DNA of 64,000 nucleotides. Origin: Apoda limacodes. Its lineage: Eukaryota; Arthropoda; Insecta; Lepidoptera; Limacodidae. The notes under the pieces are model-generated. The model made no database searches, was not told the DNA's origin, and worked only from the letters and a program-made list of their open reading frames with translations. The position numbers and the translations under genes are program-made. Shown here one piece after another: positions 22,391 to 33,000 of the stretch; the stretch's first letter is position 1, and each line of letters starts with the position of its first letter. The stretch is from assembly GCA_946406115.1 (NCBI GenBank), contig OX291549.1:25753901-25817900 (forward strand). Direction: 5' to 3'.

Positions 22391-22566
22391 TTAAAAGTTA
22401 TTTGAAACAACTTCTTTCTCACAAACGAAGGCGAATAGTTCTTTGCAATTAACGTCATTAAATCTTCCGTCGTGTATGTAGATGGATCCGCAGTATTCAT
22501 TATCTCCGTAGTTGTTAGGTTCATTATCTAGCCACTGATGGTACCCAGCTTCTTCTGATGTTTGAT
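22391..22566 (-). CDS. C-type lectin, orphan terminal exon (copy A-prime)
   Basis: The minus-strand exon follows the acceptor CTTTTAACAG (AG at 22568-22567) in phase 1. It reads QTSEEAGYHQWLDNEPNNYG, EYCGSIYIHDGRFNDVNC, LFAFVCEKEVVSNNF and stop TAA. The EPN and FND motifs and both cysteines of the sugar site are kept and there is no frame damage. No 5-prime exons were found upstream (22.6-27 kb). It mirrors the orphan exon at 7863-8023 across the centre of the cluster. Confidence 0.85.
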
Positions 22567-22810
22567 CTGTTAAAAGTAACAAGGCAATTTAACTAAAAAA
22601 GAAAAAAAACGCTTGACCCTTGGGTTGCACTTAACTTTTTTTGAAAAAGTAGCCCCCATAATTATAATTGGCAAATATTGGAGTTGTGAATAAGATAGAT
22701 ATTGGAGAGGTGGCTCTTTCCTTGCTCCGATATCAGTATCTCAATTCAGTGGAGTAATGAAGTAAGCGTTCTTGACGTCTTGCCACACTGACGGCACCAT
22801 CTATTGTTTT

Positions 22811-22995
22811 AATACCATTACAGTGGCAAACAAGCTAGCGGTGCACCTGATGGTAAGCGGACACCGAAGAACCCCATACTGTATGTAGTCCTTAGAGAAA
22901 ACCTAAGCAGGGAGCTAATTTCACAACTCAAGCGTTCCCGGGAAGAAGTTTTTCTGCAACCGCACTGTACGTGATCATTTAGGTTTTAAGGTGTG
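22811..22995 (-). mobile_element. Jockey-type LINE 3-prime end
   Basis: ATACCATTACAGTGGCAAAC AAGC...CACCTGATGGTAAGCGG is the reverse complement of the LINE tail seen at 37685-37750 and 54880-54945, followed by sequence matching its last codons (compare GTTGCAGAAAAACTTCTTCC with the FLPRT region). Confidence 0.8.
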
Positions 22996-24249
22996 AGAAT
23001 GAATTCCCTGCCGATGGCAAGCGGTGGGATGGTAAGAAATAGCCATAGCATAATTTTAAACAATTCCTCAGAAGGGAGGCGAAGTCTTTTATCAAACGTA
23101 AGGTTTCAAAAGGGCTTGTGAGTTTAAATCAGTTTAATTTTGGCGAATTATTCTTGCAGAAAAAATCGCATCAAATTACGAAAAATTACTATATGTTGTT
23201 CTACACAGAAAAATTTGCAGGAGCATTGTGCACTTCTTATTCGAAAGCGTCAACTTAATTAAAAGTCTATGAATACAGTTAAGCATGTTTGATAGAAATG
23301 TATGGCTTTGGCAAAAACTTAGCCATCTCATACATTACAGACCCCAACATCGGATTGTGCCGAAGTCGATGCGTAACTTGTTGGTATCTGTCAATTTCGT
23401 TCGATGATTCTTACTACAAGGTGTGCTACATTACCGACACACTCACGATAGTAGTTTGTTGTGTGGGCGATAACTACACGTGTACCCTTTCGGTAGTAGA
23501 GCATTTCCAGATTTAAGCAATAGTGAGTTCTTCTCTTATTTTGGTGATGAGTTTGAAATTGAAAACTGGTTCCTATCGTCTGCACGTTCAAAACATTTTT
23601 GGTAGGTTTCAATTTTTAATTAGAACCGTTGAGAACGTTATCAAATGAAAGTTGGAAGAAAAATAACTATTGTAACTTTATTTTTAAGTATAAGAAACAA
23701 CATAGTAATTCCTGTCAAGTATTTTATCTGGGTTGAAGTTATGTTCTTAAAAAATATCTTCACGCTTAAACCGCTGAACTTTGGCATGGAGATGAGTCCC
23801 GGGGAAGAACATTGGCTACTTGAAAACGTCAAGTGTGAGTCCGCCGTTTATATCCTACATAGATAACCGAATTTAGGGCGGGGAATAGCGCGGGCAAAAG
23901 CTGTCTGTCAGTCTGTTAATTGAGTGAATTCGGTATTCAGTCATTGCCCCTATTATCATATTTTTTCAAATTTACGCGGATAACAAGTTAAAGGGGTAGG
24001 GGGGCGGGGGATTTCTTAATTTTCCAAAAGACACATCTCTGTATAATTTAATTAGAATCTAGACGGCGGAATAATAAGGTAGTGACATACGGACGAACGG
24101 ATATGACCAATTTAGAAGGGTTCCGTTTTTGCTATTTAGCTACGGAATCCTAAAAAAAATCCAAACTGTACCGTGTGCCATATCAAATGAAAGGGCTGGT
24201 TGTGACGGTGGGACCGTGTCAAAAATGGGTAATTTTTTTTTTATTTTTT
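22996..24249. other. Intergenic DNA with a Helitron-like piece
   Basis: Around 23755-23905, CGCTTAAACCGCTGAACTTT ... AACCGAATTTAGGGCGGGGA ... GCGGGCAAAAGCTGTC matches Helitron-like elements at 41030-41118 and 55880-56065. Nothing else is supported. Confidence 0.45.
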
Positions 24250-24355
24250 TTATACCACTAAGGTGGCAAACAAGCTTACGGTCCGCCTGATGGTAAGCGG
24301 TCACCGTAGCCTATGGACGCTTGCAACACCAGGGGTATCACTTGCGCTTTGTTTA
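24250..24355 (-). mobile_element. Jockey-type LINE 3-prime tail
   Basis: TATACCACTAAGGTGGCAAA CAAGCTTACGGTCCGCCTGA TGGTAAGCGG ... CCAGGGGTATCACTTGCG is the tail of the same LINE family in reverse, truncated at its 5-prime side. Confidence 0.85.
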
Positions 24356-24664
24356 TTATTTTAAAATAAATAGTTTAAAACTATTTAAGATGAAAGATGA
24401 CCATTTCTATCCCTTATTTCCAAAACTACTGAGCCTTAAATTGATGAAAAATACAGAAAATAGTTCTTTACCGTTGGATAACCTATAAGAAATCTATTGT
24501 CTTAAAATCCCATTGTAAAGTTGTATCAATTTTATTGCATAAGATTTAGTATTTGTGTGGTGGTGCCCTTAGTACGTTAACCACTCCATCTTGACCGTTT
24601 TTCAGTAAATACGTACATATTATATATAGAAAATACCTTGATTATTTTATCTATATACACGTTT

Positions 24665-24790
24665 AAATACAATACAATACAATACAAATATCCTTTATTG
24701 CACAAAACAAAAACACAAACTTATTGAAAAAATAAAATTAAAAAACACGTACAACAGGCGATCTTATCGCCAGATGGCGATTTCTAAATA
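24665..24790 (-). mobile_element. LINE or SINE 3-prime end with TTGTA-type tail
   Basis: (ACAAT)n at 24668-24690 followed by ACAAATATCCTTTATTGCAC ... ACGTACAACAGGCGATCTTA TCGCCAGATGGCGATTTCT. A short pentamer tail next to this conserved-looking segment is typical of a minus-strand retroposon end. The hairpin GGCGATCTTATCGCC is notable. Family not identified. Confidence 0.5.
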
Positions 24791-24946
24791 TAAATATATA
24801 TATAAATAAATTTCCGGGATAGAATAGTTCTTTGGTTAAGTCGGTAGCGTCACTCCTTACTGAGCCAAAGAGCTATCAATTACGAGTACGTGAAGCTCAT
24901 TGAAATCACTAATTATACTAATAGATCTAATAAATCTTCAACTTTA

Positions 24947-25042
24947 TTTAGTTGCCTCACTGACACTAATTTAGTTGCCTCACTGACACTAATTTAGTTG
25001 CCTCACTGACACTAATTTAGTTGCCTCACTGACACTAATTTA
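24947..25042. repeat. 23-bp minisatellite, four identical copies
   Basis: The unit TTTAGTTGCCTCACTGACACTAA is repeated four times without change, followed by a partial TTTA. Confidence 0.95.
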
Positions 25043-26520
25043 CGAATGGAGAATGTCTCATATCAATAAAATAATAATCACAATAACGAGGAAGCCTATA
25101 ATTATTAAAGAGTAAATATAACATCATTTATTGTCCGTTTCAAAGAACAGACAAATTCCATCACCACAGGAAAACCAAAACAATAATACACACGAATAAC
25201 AATATTCTAAATATTATTTTATATAGAATATCCTTAACACATTACCTGCGTTATGAGTTATATATGTGTTTGTAGCTACATAATATAGAGATTCGCTGGA
25301 TGTAACGAAAAACCTTTAGAAACCTAAAATAGTTGCATAGATTTCTCTGAAAAACCTATTTTATTTTGTACTTACATGATTATTTAACTTAAGATTTTCT
25401 TAAGACGCAAAATAAACGGTGTTTTATAATTAAATTCGTGTGAAAATTCCAGTTGTTTTAAAATTCTGTTTAATTGCTGAAATCCCCGGATGCTGTCCAA
25501 CTTGTTTTGGCGAGGTGGGCCAGTAGCGTTGGACAAGTCAAACTAGCGTGAAGCCAAGGGACACCTAAATACAACTGAGTTGACGGTTCGTTGACCTTAG
25601 GTGGGATAAATAAAATAACCTTTTTTAAATTATTAACTGAAAAATATTTTCCTAGTACCCATAATTAATTCTAACAAATACATAAGTGTATAAGTCTGTT
25701 TGTAATTGTTTGACGTCGCAATGTAGCAAAAGCAACCAGTTGACCCGATTTTTGGCACAATAGGCAACTTTTCTTCCGCTCAAAAATTTTCACGGGAATA
25801 TATTTTACTACAGCTAATATCGCGGTTCACTATTGCTACTACGTCTTAACGGAGAATTCAATGCTTCAAACATTAAAAAGGTTTGATTTTTTACTAAGAA
25901 AACGGAGAACTACATAAAATACTTTTTGTCCAGATCAACAGTTAGTAGAGAAACTGAAGGGGAATAATTTTTTTTATGGTGATTTCACCTTACAACGGAG
26001 CATTTCATATACTAAAGTTTTGGCAACGAGATAGTTATGTGATGGGTTCAGAAAAGGATTTGGGACATTTTGTTTCCCGACCAAAAGTACCTACGGGAGT
26101 GTTATTTCTCCAAGTGTTAGACCACTGACTACTATTCCTTTACATAGAAAAGAAGGAAGCTGTTAATTGATTTAAAAGGCAGGTGTAGCTGGATGGAGTA
26201 ATAAAGAAGGATTATTTTACCATTGGAAAAGAGTTTCAAACTCATAAAACCGAGAGGCATATCAAGCCTTCATGTCGCACATGCAGCGGAGAGACACAGA
26301 GTTAGCTGGAGAAATGGAAAATAAAATAAAAAACTTTTTGGACAGGTAATCAAAGATTTGCCGTAGGAATCCCACAGAAGTAATTAATACTGGAACTAAA
26401 TAAGCCAGATTATATATTGCAAATGAATTCATAATAAACAGAAGGTAGGTATTTGACGACCACTGCTATGGAGCCTATGGACCAGACTGGTCCGGTTGGC
26501 TGCTTCTAATGAACTCTGTT
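25043..26520. other. Intergenic DNA, nothing recognised
   Basis: AT-rich sequence between the lectin side and the integrin promoter. No exon or repeat family is supported. Confidence 0.45.
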
Positions 26521-26524
26521 TTCA

Positions 26525-26815
26525 GAATCCATCATCAGATACAGCAGCAGATGGGCTCGGTGAGTTCTTTACTGTGTAGCTGATCTGTGCAGGCACTTTG
26601 TGCCCCAAGGAAATCCAAGCTCCGTTTGCTAGGCAGTTCCATGGTTTATAGGGACCTAGTGGGGCACAGTTAGTCAAGAATGAGGAAGGGAGGAGACATA
26701 TTCCATGAAAATCAATTGGTTCCTGGTGAACAATGAAACTTCTTTTGCCTCTCTATAGATCTCTTGGCTGTGCCTGTTGGCAAAAGCTACTATGGCTATT
26801 TTAAATCCACACGTG
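26525..26815 (+). other. Exon-like fragments of unknown protein (copy 2)
   Basis: Four short pieces flanked by AG and GT signals are visible: CTGTTTTCAG|AATCCATC..GGGCTCG|GTGAGT (26526-26560); a middle part with in-frame stops reading GGDIFHENQLVP before GTGAAC; and CTCTATAG|ATCTCTTGG (from 26759) reading LLAVPVGKSYYGYFKSTRDQ. The last resembles the fragment at 8998-9087. Stops in the middle piece make a working gene unlikely; this is probably a remnant. I do not recognise the family. Confidence 0.2.
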
Positions 26816-26998
26816 ATCAAATATTGTGTTCATTTCTACCTATTAGTTAATGTCTCATAAAAATATTTAATTACGAAACTTATTTTCATTTGTTAAAATT
26901 AATTCAAGATAAATATAGCAGAACCCATGATTATAAATATCTATATTAACCAACAATAACGCATACAAGGAAATTATTACAGGAAAACAGTACAGAGT

Positions 26999-27004
26999 TC
27001 AGTT
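26999..27004 (+). promoter_or_regulatory. Candidate initiator of the integrin gene
   Basis: TCAGTT fits the arthropod initiator and lies about 50 bases before the start codon. No TATA box is present at the usual 30-base distance. Confidence 0.35.
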
Positions 27005-27041
27005 TTGTTACAAATCTATTTGAGTGTCGTTGGAAGGTGTC

Positions 27042-27053
27042 ATGAAAAAATGA
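27042..27053 (+). promoter_or_regulatory. Three-codon upstream open frame overlapping the integrin start
   Basis: ATG AAA AAA TGA (27042-27053) ends in a TGA that overlaps the integrin ATG (27050-27052) as ATGA. Such a layout can lower or couple initiation at the main start. The main ATG has A at position -3, a good context. Confidence 0.6.
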
Positions 27054-27056
27054 ATC
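27050..27056 (+). CDS. Integrin exon 1 (7 coding bases)
   Basis: ATG AAT C before GTAAGT. The third codon is completed by AA of exon 2 (Gln). The start is chosen because phase, donor and signal peptide all agree. Confidence 0.8.
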
Positions 27057-30000
27057 GTAAGTTTTTTAATTTAATAATTTTATATAACATTTTATTAATT
27101 ATATTTTCCATACGAGTGCTTTAGGTTTTCAAAATGGTGTTAAAAAATGTTTCTGTTTTTGAGAATGAAGAAAACTCAAAACGGACTTTCTTTATTGGTT
27201 TCGTAGGCGCGCGCAAACCAGAAAAGACCTAAGTGAGGACAACGGGGCGTGGACACAGTGTCTTTTACAGTGCGGTTTCAGATAAACTTCCTCCCGTGAA
27301 TGCTTTGGCTCCATAGGCTGCGGTGACCGCATACCATCAGGCGGACCGCAAGTTTGTTTGCCACCTTAGTGTTATATAAAAAAATACTTTCATACAAAAT
27401 TAAGGAAAGTCACACAATCCATAACATACCAGGAGGACGGAGTGCAGACGCGACACTACGTCATCTTCGTATTATTGCACGCATCCGCGCCCCGTCCTCG
27501 CCTTACGTCTCTTGAGTCTGGCTTGCGCCTTAGGGCGGGGCCGCTTATAAGTCATCACTAATTTATTATAGGTCTTACTTTGATATACCTAGCTCTTAGT
27601 GTGATATATGTTTATGTATATTTGATACTAGTCAACAAAAGCCCAGTAAGTTAGTTGTAGATACGCATGAATGAATGAGGAAATTTTCATATACATAAAT
27701 AGATAGATAACTTTATTGATCACCAGTATTTAAAAGTAATAAACATATTTGTTTACGTAAAAAAACATATTGATTGTTATATTATTATATATTATAGTGT
27801 ATTATTATTAGGATTTCTAATATTCGTCCATTTAAATATTTTTATTAAACGAATATTTCTTAATTGGCAAAAAAACCGTTTTATAAAATAGATAGTAAAA
27901 ATTTTTTTTTTTTGAAGGTTTCTGTCACAAAATATAACTCCACAATAAAAAAAATAAAATTTTTCCTGTAAAAGTTCCATCGAGAATAAAAACAAAATTT
28001 TATCATTTCTTTGTAGCTACAGTTCAACAAATTTTTCTGACCCGGTAAAAGGTTAAAATTGCAGTCGCCATATTGACATGGTGTGAACTTAAGCCGTGTC
28101 TCCTGCTAGTTGTTTTTGTTAAATTTTACATCTAACACCTAACATCTAACAGAAATGTTAATGATTTTGACAATTAAAGTTAAAAAAACATGTTAACACG
28201 TTGTCCGAGGCGGATGGAAAACATCACCCGCGTTCGCCTGCAGGGGGGGGTGATTCATTCATTTTCTGTTAAGTATTCGTTGCGTGTTGTCTGATCTGTG
28301 GTTCGCTTTGCGCGCTCGCCCGCCATCTTTGCATTAGCTTGCTACTAATGCAAAGCTGTGCTTCTTTATTTAAGTTAATTAGGTATATTCTCTTTGCTGT
28401 GCTTTGGATTTTGTAAAATTTTACATTTGTAGATTCTACATTTTTGTCTAACACTTAGTGGCTAAATTTATTTAGACAAAAGCCATCAATTTCATTTTGT
28501 AAAACGTGATTATAAATAATCTCTACTAAACCAAGATAGCTACAACTGGTAACACATCTTCCTCGTCAGAGCTCGTCTTGCACACTGAGAAACTAACAAA
28601 ACAAAACGATACGAAAAAATGACGAGGAGACAGTTTGTTAAAGAAAAGTGTTAATGTTAACATGTTAAGTTAGATGTTTTGTTAGAATTTAACAAAAACA
28701 ACTAGCAGGAGACACGGCTTAACAATGACATCAGCGATTGAGCATTCAAGGTCAGAAGGTCAGAAAAGTTTGTTGCACTATATAAGAAACTATGTAAAAA
28801 GTTCGGACAGTGGAGATTGCTAAAGATTTCTTTACGTTACGAAACCTAAAACACTTTTGCGATTTTTTAAGATTGACATCTCAAATAGCTTCCTGACCTT
28901 TCAATTAATTTGTTTTTTTTTCAATTGAACTAAGAAGCTTCTAATTAATGAAATTCCAGAGCACTTCATTTTAATTCAATAACTTTTTGTGCATTTTTGC
29001 ATAAATCAATAAATCATTGATTGCCCTTAAAATTAAATTCCTTTGCGGCTTCGAGGGCGCTGAATCCCAATCTTTTGAAAAAGAAGTTGCTCGTGAGGTA
29101 GTTACTGCTACACTATAATGGTATTTCTTTGTTGTGAACACCGGCTAGACACGTAATCACTTCACCCAGATATGGAGCGCACTTTGGCCGTTTTGTTTTA
29201 TGAGCGACATGGTTTATCAAGCTTGATAGTTCACTAAAAATTAATATTCTCGCGGTATATTCTTTTGATATACCTACATAGTCATAAAATTATTCTTTTA
29301 TTTTTGAATAGAGAATAATAATAATTTAAGTAGGTTATGTAACTAAATATTATAATTATTTTACATAGACCGACACGGCCTCCATCTACTGTCCGCATCA
29401 GGCTGCCATGCTGCTCTAAGATCACTTTGAGCAACGTAGCATTTAGGATTTTCAGTACTATTAATTTAATTTTTCTTAGCTAAGGTTACTTCTTAGATTT
29501 CCTTCGAAGTCGAAGTTAACCAACTTCTTATTGTCGTATTGTCGTATTGATTTTAAATTTTACTTTATCAATTTTTGATGTAATCTTATATCCATCTCTA
29601 TTGGTCTATTTACTTTACAGAACTACTATGGATATTGTTAGCTCTGCAGTTGAGATTGATGATGGCTGAAGACGTGCCCTATGAGCCGTACCACGTCAAA
29701 ACCAAGTCTATCTTAGTGTTTAACAGGCCAGCAGGTGACATGGAGGAGTACGCATACTTCGGCTTTAGTAGCGGATCTTATAACTCAAAAAACGCAAGGT
29801 AGGCTGCTTTTATTTGTAAATGTAATGTAATGTATGTTTTTTTTTTGTTTGAACGTGCTAATCCCTGAAACTACCAGTCTGAATTAAAAGCTATTGAGCA
29901 TCACGCTACGACCCTGATAAACCGACCATAACGAATAATGGTCAGAAAGAACCCTAAGAAAAAACAAAGAAAAAGCGCGCGCGAGTAATGCGACAGGGCT

Positions 30001-33000
30001 CATGAGACTAGCAGCAACGGAAAGGGCAGAACAAAGTTTGCCAGGTAATTGAGTAAAACTATAAAAGTGACGATTCTGTACAATCATATAATAGCATATA
30101 ATATAATCATACAATAGCTATTGCATAAAAAGTAATTTAGGGTTATTAAAAAGAGAGAGTAACCATTCTCTGCTACCAGTTTGTTTTTTATATACAATTA
30201 AAATTAAGGCCGTAAATTTTACCTGGATTTTTATTTGAGGACTCGTAAGGCCTTTATCAAATTAGTTCAGTCCCCTAAGCGCCCTACGCTAAATTTACAA
30301 AGGAAAAGAAAGTTAAGTTAACAAAAAAAAGGGTTTACAAGTTAAGGTATGAAAAACAAGGAATAAAAAACGTTTTAACAAAAAAAAACCGGCTTTATAA
30401 AGATGCACTAGAAAGGTAAAAATAATTACTTATTTCCAAAAATATGATCTGAATTACAGTTTGAAGTAAGTTTTATGCAACAGAAAAAAAGATATGAACT
30501 GTTAGGTACATAAACACCAATTTTAAGGACCAAAATTAAGGACGGAACAGTACTAGAATCAAATAACGTCAATTTCAGAATTTTTGTTTGTTCGTGCTTT
30601 TTTTTATTTGACTAGACCAAGCGCCGTGTCACCGCGTGTACTGTGTGTAATATATATTGTCGATATTTAGACAAGCGAGCGTTGCATTTATAACGGAAGT
30701 GTTCCTAATTGCGTTAATGACAAAGTTATCTAGCTTTGAAAATTATGTTTTAATGAAAATTCTGTGCTATTATTTTTTATTTTGTGGTCTTACTGACACA
30801 ATAAATGTGAATAGTTAAAACTGGCTGGCTAGCTTTTCTAAACAAATATGCATGCATGATGTGGTATGCTTATTATAATCTATAATTTTCGTAATATTTT
30901 GGTAAAAATGAGGTAGTTGAAAGAAGATTACATATTATGTTTTGATGGCAAAATGTTAATGAATTTATGGTGTCTTTTAGTGTGGTGGTAAGTGCCCCTA
31001 GAGCCGACAAAGTTGGGAAACTGTTCGAGTGCCACGTAAATGATCTAAGCTGTTCAGCCATAACTATTGACCCTCTTCTAAATTCAAGTAAGTGTTTATT
31101 TATCTATGGTATTATAATAAGTTTGTAACTTTTTTTTTAAGTTTGAACGCGCTAATCCCTGAAACTACTAATTGTATTTGAAAAATTCTTTTTGCATTTG
31201 ATAGCTCAATTCTTAAGGTTAAAAGCTATTTGATACGACGTTGCGACCCTTACGAGATAAAAAAGAAAAAAAATATATAAAAACTCTAAGCGACAACGAA
31301 GTAATAGCGCGGGTGAGCAATGTGACGGCGGTGGCAGCAAAGATAGACCTTTGGATTCCTTTTTGGCTTAATTAAACTATTGTGGCCTTTAGGTCCTCTC
31401 CGGTTTGTGACAGAGAGTGGTTGTGAATTTGATACATTTCCGCCTCAATTCTCTCCATTTCGTGGCACTACTGTTGCGTACACGTAGAAAAGTCAACCGA
31501 ATGCTCTTGCTCACCGTCTACTTACCAGTGTGCACCATTTCTTTTCGTCATTGCGTCGTTGGATTTTGTCGGCATCGGTCCCACCTCGCTAATTAAACTT
31601 AGTAAACATAAACAGTGTGTGGGCATCCCCCGTCGAATGTCGTGCAATCGAAACTGGAAGCTTGGGGATGGAGTATCTTATGAAAACTGGACTTGAGAAA
31701 ATGTCCCTTAGTGACTTACATTTAGTTACTTAGTTAGTCGTAATTAGGCATAGGTATACATACAGTATATGTATACCCATGCCAAATTACAGCTTTCGAT
31801 TACTAATAGTCTCTGAGCTAAGCCACGGATAGCTAAATGGACAAACGGACATGACGATGGCGACATGCGTACAGAAGAATTGTATGTATAAAGATAATTA
31901 GTATCTAGTTAGTTATTAGTTGTATTGTAGTTGTTCATTATGTACATACATAGGTAATGAATGATGCTGATCAGAAAATAAGTAACAGAGTATACCTACA
32001 TATTAACTGACTACAAATCCTTTTGTAAAGAATGATTTTAAATTTGGGCGTAAGAGCGCGCCGCTCGGCGCTCTATCCCCGCTCACGCCGCACATCCAAC
32101 CGCATCTCTTGGCGTGAAATTGCCTAATTTTGACAAACTTTCACTTTTTTTTTTTTTATTTGGTATGAATTTAGTATCTTTGGAATATATAACATCGAAG
32201 AACAATTGGCAAATAAATGAAAAATGTGATTTCTATAGTTTCCCCAGTGGTGCTTAATTGCAGCGGGTTATTAATACTATATTATATCATTATACTTGTA
32301 ACTATGTAAGTTTATACATATATGTATAGTTTTTTCTAGTAGTATCAATTTTTGATACACTGTTTGTGTTTTATGTATATTTATGTGTGTCCTTGAGTAT
32401 GTATTAATATATTTATTAAGTAATATTATTGTAAGAAATTTGATAATTTAGTAAATGGTTTTGACCTTCCAATCTTCTCCTCTTATCTAAATATTTTCAA
32501 AAGTATCTATAAACCAGTTTTAGATTCGTTCAGAGTACGTGTGTTCGCCGTGTGATGTTAAATGTAAGATTGTGTGTGTAAGTCTCAATATTAATCGGAT
32601 TTATATTTTGTTCCCTTACTACACAAATTGTTACTAGTACAATCGAACTTTTATTGGAGTTGCTTGAGTGTGTCATGCTCACTCAAAGTGTCTCTGCGGT
32701 GGTGGCATGTGCGTCGGGTCGTTACGTTCCCTAAAACATGGTTGAGCGAAGCGATGGCTGATTCACGTGTCATACTTGTGAATGGGTGCCGCTGTGGAGA
32801 CTGGTCTGCTCTTGCAAACTTCTTTGTATTCTTAGTATTCGGTCATCGGTGTAGGATTTCAACGGCAACACTTCAATTATGGGAAAAAAATAACGGATAA
32901 TACTTGACGTTTTCAAGTAGCCTATGTCCTTTTCCGGGACTCAAACTATCTGCATGCCAAATTTCATCTTGATCGGTACTGTGGTTTCACCGTGAAAAGG

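Larger units (their letters stand above)
27057..29620 (+). other. Integrin intron 1
   Basis: Holds a jockey-type LINE tail at 27255-27385 (plus) and the TTAA-flanked element at 28089-28722. The rest shows nothing recognisable. Confidence 0.7.

Noticed and set aside
32628..32900. 90-codon open frame in integrin intron 3
   Set aside because: No motif recognised and it runs into retroposon-tail sequence at its end.
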